Source: Actinomycetota bacterium (GTDB lineage: Bacteria; Actinomycetota; Actinomycetes; Mycobacteriales; Mycobacteriaceae). From it: a stretch of 64,000 nt of DNA. The stretch's first letter is position 1; each line of letters opens with the position of its first letter. Location of the stretch: NCBI GenBank assembly GCA_018268465.1, contig JAFDWN010000002.1, positions 413,043-477,042 on the forward strand, in the 5' to 3' direction. The position numbers and the translations under genes were made by a program. The notes beneath the pieces were generated by a model, which saw nothing but the letters and a program-made list of their open reading frames with translations, searched no databases and had not been told where the DNA came from. Positions 44,489 to 52,902 of this stretch are shown here, piece by piece.

Positions 44489-46573
44489 ATCACGAGTCGC
44501 AGCAGCCTGCAGTGCGTCTCGTTCCCGTTCTACCCGCGTAGCTGCCGGAAGTAAGTCATAGGCATCGAGCGCCGCGCGCCACCATCGCCGGGCAGACTCC
44601 CGACTGCCTTGCCGCTCGGCCTGCTCGGCGGCGAGTCGACAGGCTTTGACAACCGCGATTGGGTCTACCGCCGGAAGCGCGGAGATCAAATGCTGAGCCC
44701 TGCGCGCCACCGCGTCATCTGCTCCTGAGTCGGACAGTGCCGCCGCGATCCCGGCATGCAGTCGCTGCACCTGCATCGCTGGCATGCTGGCGATGATTTC
44801 TTCGCGGAGGAGACTGTGCACGAAGGTGAACTCTTCATGGCAATACGCAGCGGTGAGAATTTGTTCGCGGACCGCCACATCCAAACACCGTGCGAGCTCG
44901 TCTAGGTCTTGACCCGTGCTGCGGGCGAGCAGGACGGTGTCGACGGTGTCGCCAACCACCGCAGCGCTGCGCAGCATGTCCAGCGCGGTAGGCTCCATTC
45001 CGACTATTCGCCGCTTCAGCAGCGTTCTCACCGCCAGTGGAATCATCGCCTTCCACTCCCGGCGAGGAAGACGCGCATATTCCAGAACGAAGAACGGATT
45101 GCCTCCGGTGCGCATCGTCAGTTCCGCGGCATCGTCCTCGGTGAGGGGGTCGGTGCAGACCTGGCTGGCCAGCGCACGAACCTCTGGCGCAGCTAGCGGC
45201 CCCACGGTGATACGCCGGTTGCCGTTGGCGCGGACAGCCGCCGACATCAACAGCTCGACGCCGTCGGTGTGCTGGCCGTCGCGCACGGTGGCCACGAACA
45301 GCAACGGCGCATTTCTCACGGCGCCAGCCAGATACGCCAGGCAGGCCATCGATGTCGCGTCGGCCCACTGGATATCGTCGATGACTATCGTCGTCGGCTG
45401 CAGGTGAGCCTCGAACAGTAGGTGCAGACGCTCATAGATGTGAAATCGCACGATGGCGGGATCCTCGTCGCGGTGGGTAAACAACTCGTCGGTATCGGCA
45501 CCCAGGGCGCGCGCTATTTGACGCATGGTCCACCAGGGGGGCGTGCTGCGCTCGTCCGGGCACGTCACCCAAACCGACGCTGCACCTGTAGACGCCGCCT
45601 TGGCAATCGATTCTTCGGCCAAGCGGGTCTTTCCGATTCCCGGTAGACCGGTCAGCACCAGCCACCTGGTCGCCCGCGTGGCGACATCGCCGAGAAGATC
45701 TGTGATGGCGGTTATTTCGCGGTGACGGCCAACCAGCTGGATACGCCGCACGAGGGAAACCGCCCTGGCAGAGCCGGGCTCGGCGGGTGCAGCCGGTGCC
45801 GGAACGTGCGGCCATCGAGCCAGTTCAGGCGCGTGGTGCAGAATCGCCGATTGCAACTCGCGCAGATCCTGGCCGGGATCTAAGCCGAGGTCATCAGACA
45901 GCTGCCTGGAGCATGCGGCGAAGGCGTCAAGCGCCTCGGGGCCGCGCCCGGCGCGATACAGCGCCATCATGTGTAACCAGCACCCGCGCTCGCGGTATGG
46001 GTCGGCGACGCGTAGCTGCGCAGCCTCGTTCAGCGCTTCCCCGAAGCGGTCAAAGGCCAACAGCGCCGTGACGTGATTCGCACTATTCTCGTTATTTAGC
46101 TCGTTGATCCGCGCGGCCTCGCCGCGGAACCACTCCGCCTCACCCAGGTCTTCGAGAAGCGGACCGCGCCAGAGCCGCAGCGCGGCTTCAGAGGCCGCGA
46201 GGGCGTCATGCCAACGCCCGACGTCGACGGCCGACCGCGCCGCCGAACTCTCGTTCTCGAACGCAGTGAGATCGATGTGCTCGGGATCAACGTCGAGAAC
46301 ATAACCGGGTGGGCGGCGCATGATCGGCCACGCACAGCCGGGCTGACCGCCCAGCACCTTACGCAACGAGGACACATGCACGTGTAGACCGGAGGTAGAC
46401 CGGTCTGGCGCGTGAAGACCCCAAGCCGCCTCGACCAGCCGATCAGCGGATACGACCCGCCCGCGAGCTAACAGCAGCGCGGCCAGCACAGCCCGCCGCT
46501 TGGGCGGACCGACGTCGATCCGTCCCGATTCGCTTTCGACTTCCAGCGGACCGAGTAACCGATACCGCACCAT
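44483..46573 (-). CDS. AfsR/SARP-type regulator with BTAD and NB-ARC-like ATPase
   Basis: 696 residues from ATG 46573. OmpR-type winged helix at 1-95 (VRYRLLGPLEVESESGRIDVG at the start), BTAD domain 100-245, then an AAA-type domain with Walker A GLPGIGKT (309-316) and Walker B TTIVIDD (394-400), followed by a TPR-like helical region. Similar architecture to the regulator at 9693 but different sequence. Within the island it is the only regulator near the GMC-ALDH-LysE and cstA operons, so it is the best candidate to recognise the 41-bp element. Confidence 0.85.
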   Translation of the reverse strand: MVRYRLLGPLEVESESGRIDVGPPKRRAVLAALLLARGRVVSADRLVEAAWGLHAPDRSTSGLHVHVSSLRKVLGGQPGCAWPIMRRPPGYVLDVDPEHIDLTAFENESSAARSAVDVGRWHDALAASEAALRLWRGPLLEDLGEAEWFRGEAARINELNNENSANHVTALLAFDRFGEALNEAAQLRVADPYRERGCWLHMMALYRAGRGPEALDAFAACSRQLSDDLGLDPGQDLRELQSAILHHAPELARWPHVPAPAAPAEPGSARAVSLVRRIQLVGRHREITAITDLLGDVATRATRWLVLTGLPGIGKTRLAEESIAKAASTGAASVWVTCPDERSTPPWWTMRQIARALGADTDELFTHRDEDPAIVRFHIYERLHLLFEAHLQPTTIVIDDIQWADATSMACLAYLAGAVRNAPLLFVATVRDGQHTDGVELLMSAAVRANGNRRITVGPLAAPEVRALASQVCTDPLTEDDAAELTMRTGGNPFFVLEYARLPRREWKAMIPLAVRTLLKRRIVGMEPTALDMLRSAAVVGDTVDTVLLARSTGQDLDELARCLDVAVREQILTAAYCHEEFTFVHSLLREEIIASMPAMQVQRLHAGIAAALSDSGADDAVARRAQHLISALPAVDPIAVVKACRLAAEQAERQGSRESARRWWRAALDAYDLLPAATRVERERDALQAAATRDS

Positions 46574-46741
46574 GCAACCAACCCTTGTCACAGCACCCAC
46601 GCAGTCCGACACCGTCGGCGGAACATCGGGCAGCTACCCAATCAGGCACAGAGGCCATCAGACGCATAAATAGTGTGCGGGACTACACCGACCGTTACGC
46701 GATAACCCGGAAATCTTCGTCGCTTGTCGGCGCGGGCGGCG

Positions 46742-47074
46742 ATGGGGTCGGACCACGCCACCGCGCTACGCGACGCATTCCTGCGGCTCGGCGTCGACCA
46801 CGAACCCAGCGCAGGCCGCCGCTGGACACGCATCGCCCCACAGCACCGCGGCACGCGCCGAACTGCAACCATCGCCGCGGTCGCCTACTACTGCGAAGAA
46901 GACACCGTGCGCGCCGGCTCGGCGCTCGGCGACGCCGTAGTCGCCACCGACGACAGCGTGTTACCTGGATTCGCCGAAATCATCTACACCGCCCTAAAAC
47001 CAGGAATGCCGCCATCGCGCATCCGCTCGGTCATCCCCAACCGCACTGCTCCGATACCGGGCACCACGCTCTAG
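46742..47074 (+). CDS. DUF4192-like C-terminal fragment
   Basis: 110 residues. The second half (TIAAVAYYCEEDTVRAGSAL...IIYTALKPGMPPSRIRSVIP) resembles the end of actinobacterial DUF4192 proteins, which are about 300-400 residues long, so this looks like a 3' fragment. The stop TAG (47072-47074) spans the junction with the IS630 element; before insertion the same TAG would have been read, so the IS did not truncate it. Promoter and start (ATG 46742) are uncertain. Confidence 0.4.
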   Translation: MGSDHATALRDAFLRLGVDHEPSAGRRWTRIAPQHRGTRRTATIAAVAYYCEEDTVRAGSALGDAVVATDDSVLPGFAEIIYTALKPGMPPSRIRSVIPNRTAPIPGTTL

Positions 47075-48171
47075 TGTCCTGAGTCATTAATTCGGGTGCA
47101 GTAGTTGCCGATGCTGGTCAGGATTTGGTCGGCGGTCTTGGTCCAGACGTAGGGGCGTGGGTTGTCGTTCCACGTGTCGATCCAGTTGCGGATGTCGGTG
47201 TTGAGTTGGCGGACCGAGGTGTGGGTGCCGCGGCGCAGTTTCTTGGTGGTCAGCTCGGAGAACCAGCGTTCGACGAGGTTGAGCCAGGAGGAACTGGTCG
47301 GGGTGAAGTGCAGGACGAAGCGGGGATGGTGTGTCAGCCAGCGCTTTACTGCCGGGGTCTTGTGGGTGGAGGCGTTGTCGAGCACGACGTGGCAGTCCAG
47401 ATCGGCGGGGACGTTGGCGTCGATCTTCTTGAGGAACGCCAGGAATTCCTGGGAGCGGTGTCGGGCGTGCAGGGAGCCGATAACCTGGCCGGTGGCCAGG
47501 TCGAGGGCCGCGTACAGGCTCGAGGTGCCGTGGCGGACGTAGTCGTGGCTGGCCCGCGCCGCAGTGCCGGGCAGCATCGGGAACACCGGCTGCGTTCGGT
47601 TGAGGGCGTGGATCTGGGTTTTCTCGTCGACGCAGAGCACCACGGCCCGTTCCGGTGGGTCCAGGTAGAGGCCGACGACGTCGCGGACCTTCTCCACGAA
47701 CAACGGATCCTTGGACAGCGTCCACGAATCCTGTATGTGCGGTGCCAGTCCGAAGGCCCGCCAGACGCGGGAGACCATCGACTGGCTCAACCCGAGATGA
47801 TCGGCCATCGACCGGGTCGACCAGTGCGTGGCATCCGGCGGGGTGGTCTCCAGCGTCGCGGTGATCAAGTCTTTGATCTTCTCGTCGCCGACCACCCGGG
47901 GCCGGCCCGGACGGGGCTCATCGAGCAGTCCGTCGAGGCGCTCGACGACGAACCGATTACGCCAGCGGCGCACCGTCGTGATCGACAACTCCAGCCGATC
48001 AGCCAACTCCGTATTGGAGCCACCGTCAGCTGCTGCCAACACAATTCGCGCTCTCATCGCCAAGCCGGCCGCGCTGGTCCGTCGCCGGGCCCAGCCCTCC
48101 AACTCGGCCCGCTCGTCAGGGGTCAACACAATCTCGGCAGCACGAGGAGTCGGCACGACCCAGTTTAACAA
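47071..48171 (-). CDS. IS630-family transposase
   Basis: 366 residues. N-terminal helix-turn-helix region (GGSNTELADRLELSITTVRRWRNRF) and a DDE catalytic domain: VVLCVDEKTQ, CHVVLDNASTHK, SSSWLNLVERWFSELT (D-D-E). The frame is intact, so the element may be active. The last sense codon lies at the element tip, and the TAG stop is completed by the TA target site plus one host base. Confidence 0.92.
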   Translation of the reverse strand: MLNWVVPTPRAAEIVLTPDERAELEGWARRRTSAAGLAMRARIVLAAADGGSNTELADRLELSITTVRRWRNRFVVERLDGLLDEPRPGRPRVVGDEKIKDLITATLETTPPDATHWSTRSMADHLGLSQSMVSRVWRAFGLAPHIQDSWTLSKDPLFVEKVRDVVGLYLDPPERAVVLCVDEKTQIHALNRTQPVFPMLPGTAARASHDYVRHGTSSLYAALDLATGQVIGSLHARHRSQEFLAFLKKIDANVPADLDCHVVLDNASTHKTPAVKRWLTHHPRFVLHFTPTSSSWLNLVERWFSELTTKKLRRGTHTSVRQLNTDIRNWIDTWNDNPRPYVWTKTADQILTSIGNYCTRINDSGH

Positions 48172-48201
48172 CTAGATTGCAATTAATGACTCAGGACACT
48201 A
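47072..48201 (-). mobile_element. IS630-family insertion sequence with TA target duplication
   Basis: Perfect 19-bp terminal inverted repeats: GTGTCCTGAGTCATTAATT at 47074-47092 and AATTAATGACTCAGGACAC at 48181-48199. They are flanked by TA at 47072-47073 and 48200-48201, the classical IS630/mariner target duplication. Length without the TA is 1126 bp. Perfect ends and an intact transposase suggest recent arrival. Confidence 0.93.
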
Positions 48202-48792
48202 GCAGATCTTCACGAGCCGGCCAGGTGCCCTACCAATGGCCCGGCCGGCATACCTGTATCGCGGCCTACCACTCGACGATTGCGGTGCCGGTGCCAAATC
48301 CCACACGTGCACGTTGGCAAGCCAAGCGACACGACCTAGCTGGACGAAGAGCGCCGCCGACGCCAACTCGATCTTCACCATCACACTCTCCAACATCCCT
48401 ATTGCATCAATCCTTCGATCCCCACTCACGACGCCACGCCACCCAACTCCTCACCCACCGCCCCATTGCCCAACACCATCAACCTCCTCCCGACCAAAAA
48501 CCGCACGGGCACATTGGCACAGGGGGTGCAATGCTGATTGCGGCTGCCGCGACGAAACACTTTCGGCAGCAGTCGGATTAGCATTGAAGGCTGCGCCCCC
48601 GTCCGCATGCCTCGGCGGTTATGTGTTGGCCGATCAGACCCACGCATGGAATGCTTCGCGTGCCTTTTCTCGTCCTGAGGAGGCTCAGGACCAGTACTCA
48701 TCCCAACGCGCTGACGGCTCGGCGCGTTCCTAGACCTGCCGCAGACTGTGTCCGCGGCACGTGAATTCTGACCCCGGCGCGCCGCCAGGGGG
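48202..48792. other. gene-poor stretch of 591 bp
   Basis: No frame in this stretch looks coding; the longest are Pro/His/Arg-rich. It is lower in GC than the core genes. It contains the end of an IS-like inverted repeat (48762-48802) and probably decayed DNA that once continued the DUF4062 gene or other island cargo. Confidence 0.45.
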
Positions 48793-48802
48793 TCAATTTT
48801 CA
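48762..48802. repeat. imperfect inverted repeat resembling IS21-type ends
   Basis: TGAATTCTGACCCC (48762-48775) and GGGGTCAATTTTCA (48789-48802) are imperfect inverted repeats (11 of 14) around a 13-bp spacer. GGGTCAnTTTTCA-type ends are common in IS21-like elements. The TGA stop of the DUF4062 gene lies inside the right arm. Confidence 0.4.
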
Positions 48803-49443
48803 GCCGCCGCCGACAGACTGGGCGCGTTCGTCACGCCGGTACCCAGCACGTGGAATTCGAGCACCGGCGCGGATACCCAGGCCGACACGGTGCGGTTGCG
48901 CCCGCCGACGAACCGGCTTGCCGGAATTGTGGCCGCAGAAAGCTCGACCTCGCTCAACCACGGCACCGTCACAGGTTCCTGCGGTGTTGTGCGCGGAATC
49001 GGACCCCGTTCTGCGTCAAGTGCTTTCAGCGCTTCACCGACCGCCTGATTGCAACTGGCCGGGTCGGTGAACGAGCGCCACAGGCGCCCGTTTACGTAGT
49101 GGCCGACCTCCCGCTTGAAATCAGCCTGGGCCGGTTCGTCTTCCTCATCAACAAGCTTGTTGAACACCAGGATGGGGATGCCACGTTGACGAGCGCGCCG
49201 GAACTCCTCCGCCGTCGGCGACAGACCGGTATCGGGAAACGGTGTCCCATAACGCGGGCCAAGCAACAGGACGTATACATCGGCCGCCTCGACTCCAGCC
49301 GGGCATGCCTCCCGGCTCGACCGGTCCTGAGCTTCGAAGTCCTCGAACCTCAGCGGCTCGTGATCGAACAACCTCAGGAACGGTGGGAGGCCCCTGCGCT
49401 CCTCCTTGAGCAGGTGCGTGACCGAGGAGATGAAGACCTTCAT
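48793..49443 (-). CDS. DUF4062 (TIR-like) protein, probably truncated
   Basis: 216 residues. MKVFISSVTHLLKEERRGL, LRFEDFEAQ, REACPAGVEAADVYVLLLGPRYG and SPTAEEFRRARQRGIPILVFNK are typical of DUF4062, a TIR/nucleoside-deoxyribosyltransferase-like domain found at the N-terminus of bacterial NLR/STAND-like and defence proteins. Those usually continue for hundreds of residues; here only a short unassigned tail follows and the stop is supplied by an IS-like repeat. The Wadjet and toxin-antitoxin remnants next door suggest a former defence island. Divergent from the toxin gene. Confidence 0.7.
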   Translation of the reverse strand: MKVFISSVTHLLKEERRGLPPFLRLFDHEPLRFEDFEAQDRSSREACPAGVEAADVYVLLLGPRYGTPFPDTGLSPTAEEFRRARQRGIPILVFNKLVDEEDEPAQADFKREVGHYVNGRLWRSFTDPASCNQAVGEALKALDAERGPIPRTTPQEPVTVPWLSEVELSAATIPASRFVGGRNRTVSAWVSAPVLEFHVLGTGVTNAPSLSAAAEN

Positions 49444-49503
49444 GCCGCTCCTCTGCAGTAGTCGATCGATCAGCGGATCCGTTATGGCACACGGGCGCGG
49501 TTG

Positions 49504-49541
49504 AAAGTGTATTGCACTTTCCGGAAATTGTCATACACTTT
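49504..49541. promoter_or_regulatory. nested palindromic operator/promoter of the toxin-antitoxin pair
   Basis: AAAGTGTAT (49504-49512) and ATACACTTT (49533-49541) are exact inverted repeats. Centred on the same point is TTTCCGGAAA (49518-49527). TTGCAC (49512-49517) and TACACT (49534-49539), 16 bp apart, look like -35 and -10 boxes, so the operator covers the promoter. The transcript would begin about at the GTG at 49546. Confidence 0.65.
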
Positions 49542-49545
49542 ACGG

Positions 49546-49842
49546 GTGCAGATCGTGATCCGATCCAGCGCGCGCGCACACCTCATCACCGATGAAGAAG
49601 CGAGGACCGTGATCGCATATCCCGCGTTGCGCGTCGGGCTTGCTCCCCGGCGAGCGAACACGGCGCCCGTGCTGTTCATCGGGCCAGCCGCCGCCAACCA
49701 GCCGTGGATCGAGGTCATCGCCGACCTCACCGACCCCAACGTCGCCGAGGTATTCCACGCAATGATGCTGCGCTCCGGCCTCATCACCCGCCTCGGCCTC
49801 GACTCGCTGGTAGATCCCGACTACGGCCCTCAGCGGGCCTGA
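49546..49842 (+). CDS. BrnT-like putative toxin
   Basis: 98 residues, small alpha/beta protein. IVIRSSARAHLITDEEARTVI, APVLFIGPAA...PWIEVIADLTDPNVAEVFHAMMLRSGLI resembles the BrnT/DUF4258-type RNase toxins paired with ribbon-helix-helix antitoxins in actinobacteria. Catalytic residues are not obvious. GTG 49546; leaderless start inferred. The antitoxin-like gene starts 21 bp after the stop. Toxin-first order is usual for BrnTA. Activity is inference. Confidence 0.6.
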   Translation: MQIVIRSSARAHLITDEEARTVIAYPALRVGLAPRRANTAPVLFIGPAAANQPWIEVIADLTDPNVAEVFHAMMLRSGLITRLGLDSLVDPDYGPQRA

Positions 49843-49863
49843 TCATTGAAAGGAATCATCGAC

Positions 49864-50346
49864 ATGGGCAAGTCCAGAATCACTGACGACGAATACGCCG
49901 CGATGGCCGCCGACTACGAGGCCAATCCACCAACGGCAGCCGAAGTCACCTCGGTCGAGCTAAATCCCGCCTACTTGCCGACGGGGCGCCCGAACAAGGG
50001 GACTCGGACAACAGGCAAGACACCGGTTCTAGCGATCCGTCTTCCCGAAACACTTCGCAACGAATTGGTGCACAGCGCCAACGTCCAGGGAGCAACGCCC
50101 TCGGAAATGGTCCGCCGCGCCGTGGTCGACAGCGTGGCGTTCTACGTGCTGTGGGAGCAGACGTTCGACGGTGACGAGTGGCAATGGGTCCGCTTCGACA
50201 AAGCACTGACACCACAAGACGCCGAAGAGATGTTCAAACACTTCTCACGCCTCGCGCCGACCCATGGCTACCGCCGCGTCCAGATCCGCCACGGCCGCGA
50301 CGAAGTCATCAAAGAGTGGACAGCACCGATACGCGAAAAAACCTGA
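49864..50346 (+). CDS. ribbon-helix-helix protein, putative antitoxin
   Basis: 160 residues. An N-terminal acidic/Pro region is followed by a ribbon-helix-helix domain (TPVLAIRLPETLRNELVHSANVQGATPSEMVRRAV, about 58-92) and a C-terminal extension with aromatic-rich YVLWEQTFDGDEWQWVRF. ATG 49864 follows AAAGGA. The paired small gene upstream and the nested palindrome suggest it represses the pair and neutralises the toxin. The C-terminal half is longer than in simple BrnA antitoxins. Confidence 0.65.
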   Translation: MGKSRITDDEYAAMAADYEANPPTAAEVTSVELNPAYLPTGRPNKGTRTTGKTPVLAIRLPETLRNELVHSANVQGATPSEMVRRAVVDSVAFYVLWEQTFDGDEWQWVRFDKALTPQDAEEMFKHFSRLAPTHGYRRVQIRHGRDEVIKEWTAPIREKT

Positions 50347-50360
50347 ACTCAGCATCGCTC

Positions 50361-50501
50361 GTGTCTCCTGCCGACAGTCCCGCCCGGTTCGAAGTGTCGC
50401 CGGTCCTGCGGCAGTTGTTCGACGCCGACGAGGTGGCCCTGGTCGAAGCCGAATACCGCCGACTCCTGGAAATCCACGCGGACGGGAACGGCGATGGGTG
50501 A
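50361..50501 (+). pseudogene. 3' remnant of a Wadjet component gene (jetB by position)
   Basis: A 46-codon tail (PARFEVSPVLRQLFDADEVAL...RRLLEIHADG) whose stop overlaps the jetC-like start by 8 nt. In type I Wadjet operons the gene order is jetA-jetB-jetC-jetD, so a fragment joined in this way to jetC is probably the end of jetB (MksE/DUF4194-like). Everything upstream of it, including jetA, is missing; the RHH gene ends 14 bp before. Confidence 0.5.
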
Positions 50502-51778
50502 GGACGTGCTGCGGCCCGGCCAGCACCGGCTGGCCCGTGTTCAGCTGTTCAACTGGGGCACCTATGACGGCTACCACGACTTGCCCGTAGCTCGTCGTGG
50601 CTTCCTGATCACCGGCCCCTCGGGATCGGGCAAGTCCACCCTGCTCGACGCGATCTCCGCGGTGCTGGTAAACGCCGCCGCGCAGGGCCGCGGCCGCACC
50701 GTGGCGTCCTACATCCGCGGTGCTTACGCCCGGGGTTCCGATACCGAGACCCGCGAGCTGCGGGCCCGCTACCTGCGCGAGGGCGCCACCTGGAGTGCGG
50801 TCGGGCTCACCATGCGCACCGCGGGCGACGACGGCGACACGGTCACCACCTTGATCGTGCTGTTCCATCTCAAACGAGGCAGCAACGACGTCGGCGAGTC
50901 GGGCCGCGCCTTCCTGTTGTTCGAACACGACCTCGATATCACCGAATTACGGCACTGGTGACCGATGGCATCGACGTCCGCGCGCTCAAGAAGCGCTGGC
51001 CGGAACTGCTCTACAACAAGAGCTACCCACAGTTCGGGCAACGGTTACGAGGCCGACTGGGCATCGCCGACGAGAACGCACAGCTGCTGTTGCACCGCGC
51101 CATGTCGGCCAAAGGGCTCGACAGCCTCGACCGATTGTTCCGCGACTACATGCTCGACGAACCCGACACCTTCGGTGAGGCGCGCCGCGCGGTGGAGTTC
51201 TTCGCCGACCTGGACGAGGCGCACCGCAAGGTCGTGCAGACACGCGAACAGATCACTGCGCTCGAACCGCTCGAGTCGTTGACCGCGACCCGCGACCGAG
51301 CCGAGCAGGAGACGCGGGCACTCGGCGAGGAGCTGGACGCCCTGGCAGCGCGCTTCGAACTCGACCTGGCTCAGGGTTGGCGCACCGATGCCGAGGCCGG
51401 GCACGCCCACGCGATCACCCGGGAGGAACAGGCCCACGCGGCTCGGCAGGCCACCGCGACCGCGCTCAAGGAGGCCGAACGCGCCCGAGACGGGAATCAG
51501 TCGCTGCGCGAACTCCCTGACGCTCTCGACCACGCCGACGAACGCGTTCGATGGGTGTCCAGCTGGCGCCCTGGGGTGCGGCGGTACCCGACACCGCCGA
51601 GGAGTTCGCCACCTTCCGATCCCAGATCAGCAGGGAGGCAGCGGAATTGGCGGACAGCGCCGCCGAACACGATGCCGCTCACGGCGCACTGATGCTCGCC
51701 TCGGCACGCGCCGACGACCTTGTCTCCGAGCTGAAACAACAGATCGCTTCACTCGCGCGCGAGAAATCGAACATCGAT
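50494..51778 (+). pseudogene. jetC (MukB/SMC-like ATPase of Wadjet) with two frameshifts and C-terminal deletion
   Basis: The N-terminus is well preserved: FNWGTYDGYHDLPVARRGFLI, Walker A GPSGSGKST (41-49), then NAAAQGRGRTVASYIRGAY. The frame stops at 50961 (ELRHW-stop). Adding one G in the TGGTGA at about 50957 restores reading into DVRALKKRWPELLYNKSYPQF and a coiled coil. A second shift near 51550 moves into the frame with QLAPWGAAVPDTAEEFATF and ends at ...SLAREKSNID. The rest of JetC (a hinge, second coiled coil and signature/Walker B end, several hundred residues) is absent. Wadjet complexes cleave circular plasmids; this gene cannot make a working ATPase. Confidence 0.75.
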
Positions 51779-52528
51779 CACAAGCTGCTGGAACACGGCA
51801 CTATCCACTGCCTTCCGCTATTGGAACACATTGGCGGACAACGATTTCGACTGATCGCCGTCCTAGCGTGGCTGCGCCAGAATCCCGCCTCGGGACTACT
51901 GATTCGTCAGTTGCCGGTCCCCGGCGTTGATACCAAGTGGGTTGGCACCCATCGTGTCACGGTGACATCACTTGCGGTTCCGCTCGGCGTACCCGAACAT
52001 CTGGGGCTGCGGGAACGTGAACTTCTGCGGGCTGTCGCGATCCTCGATCCTGCGCATCGGCGAGGTCTTCCGCGCCTGTTTGCAGCCTCGGACAGTGACC
52101 TCGCGACCCTCGAGATGAGGCCGCCACAGGTTCTTGTGGTGGAAAACCTCCAGACGTTGGAAGCTCTGCGTGACGTACCGGACACCGTCGCCGTGTTCGG
52201 ATGGGGTGGCCATGCGATGGCGGTCGCCGAGTTCCCCTGGGTGCGTGACGCACCACGCGTGCGCTACTGGGGCGATCTGGACGCCGACGGCTTCGCCATA
52301 CTGGCTCGCTTCCGCGCGAAGCGCTCCTGCGAAAGCCTGCTGATGGACGTCGCCACGATAGAAGGCTGGCGTGACCTCGCGGTGCAGCACCCCGCGACCG
52401 AACCCGTCGACGCCAGTCAGTTGACGGTCGACAAACTCGCAGCTCTGGAACTACTGCGCCGTGACGGTCTCCGGCTGGAGCAGGAACGGATTCCGATAAA
52501 TATCGCCATGGGCATGATTCGAGGCTGA
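51779..52528 (+). pseudogene. jetD (Wadjet nuclease, DUF3322/DUF2220) lacking its N-terminus, fused to jetC remnant
   Basis: In frame with the last jetC segment, the sequence changes at 51779-51811 to JetD: RQLPVPGVDTKWVGTHR, then the topoisomerase-6A/Toprim-like DUF2220 domain with VLVVENLQTLEAL and YWGDLDADGFAILARF (acidic metal residues), to the natural end at 52528. The first ~120-150 residues of JetD are missing. A single deletion taking out the jetC 3' end and the jetD 5' end explains the in-frame join. The nuclease core may be intact, but it would lack its arm and its partners. Confidence 0.75.
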
Positions 52529-52638
52529 CCATCACGAGCGCGATCATCCGAGGGTTGTGAAACCTCCACCAACCTGCCATCGGGTTCGGATAGGAGAAAC
52601 CCGACGCCAGCAGCCCTTATCGACGGATGGGTCTAAGT

Positions 52639-52656
52639 GGCCAGAAGCTTCTGGCC
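52639..52656. repeat. 18-bp perfect palindrome
   Basis: GGCCAGAAGCTTCTGGCC is fully self-complementary and is followed by GCTTGGCCAG, which repeats part of it. It lies between the jetD remnant and the island's right edge. Role unknown. Confidence 0.5.
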
Positions 52657-52772
52657 GCTTGGCCAGCCCGAACAAGGTGGTTGAACGATTGCGCCATCGA
52701 TGATTCGGGCCGAGAACGGATCCATAAGAGAGCAGATACGAAGGTTCGGGTAAGGACACTAAGGTGTCCGAA

Positions 52773-52824
52773 AAGTGGAGCTAAGGGGAATCGAACCCCT
52801 GACCTACTCGATGCGAACGAGTCG
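52773..52824 (-). repeat. right attachment-site-like repeat within the intact tRNA-Ala gene
   Basis: Exact 52-bp copy of 36427-36478. Here the repeat is the 3' part of a complete tRNA gene, so this end preserves the tRNA and the left end carries the displaced fragment. Confidence 0.85.
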
Positions 52825-52848
52825 CGCTACCAACTGCGCCATAGCCCC
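52776..52848 (-). tRNA. tRNA-Ala (anticodon CGC)
   Basis: 73 nt, read on the minus strand from 52848. Acceptor GGGGCTA pairs with TAGCTCC (one G-T pair), discriminator A at 52776. D arm GCGC-AGTTGGTA-GCGC, anticodon stem ACTCG/CGAGT with loop TTCGCAT (anticodon CGC, Ala codon GCG). T arm AGGGG-TTCGATT-CCCCT. The terminal CCA is not encoded; CTTTT follows the 3' end. It is the integration site of the island to its left. Confidence 0.93.
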
Positions 52849-52902
52849 TGATACCGGTAGCACAGGCTACCAGCCGCGCCGCAAGAGTCGAAACCCGCAG
52901 GT

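Noticed and set aside
48177-48581. 134-codon plus-strand frame beside the IS630 element
   Set aside because: Begins inside the IS end and is Pro/His/Thr-rich; no coding character.
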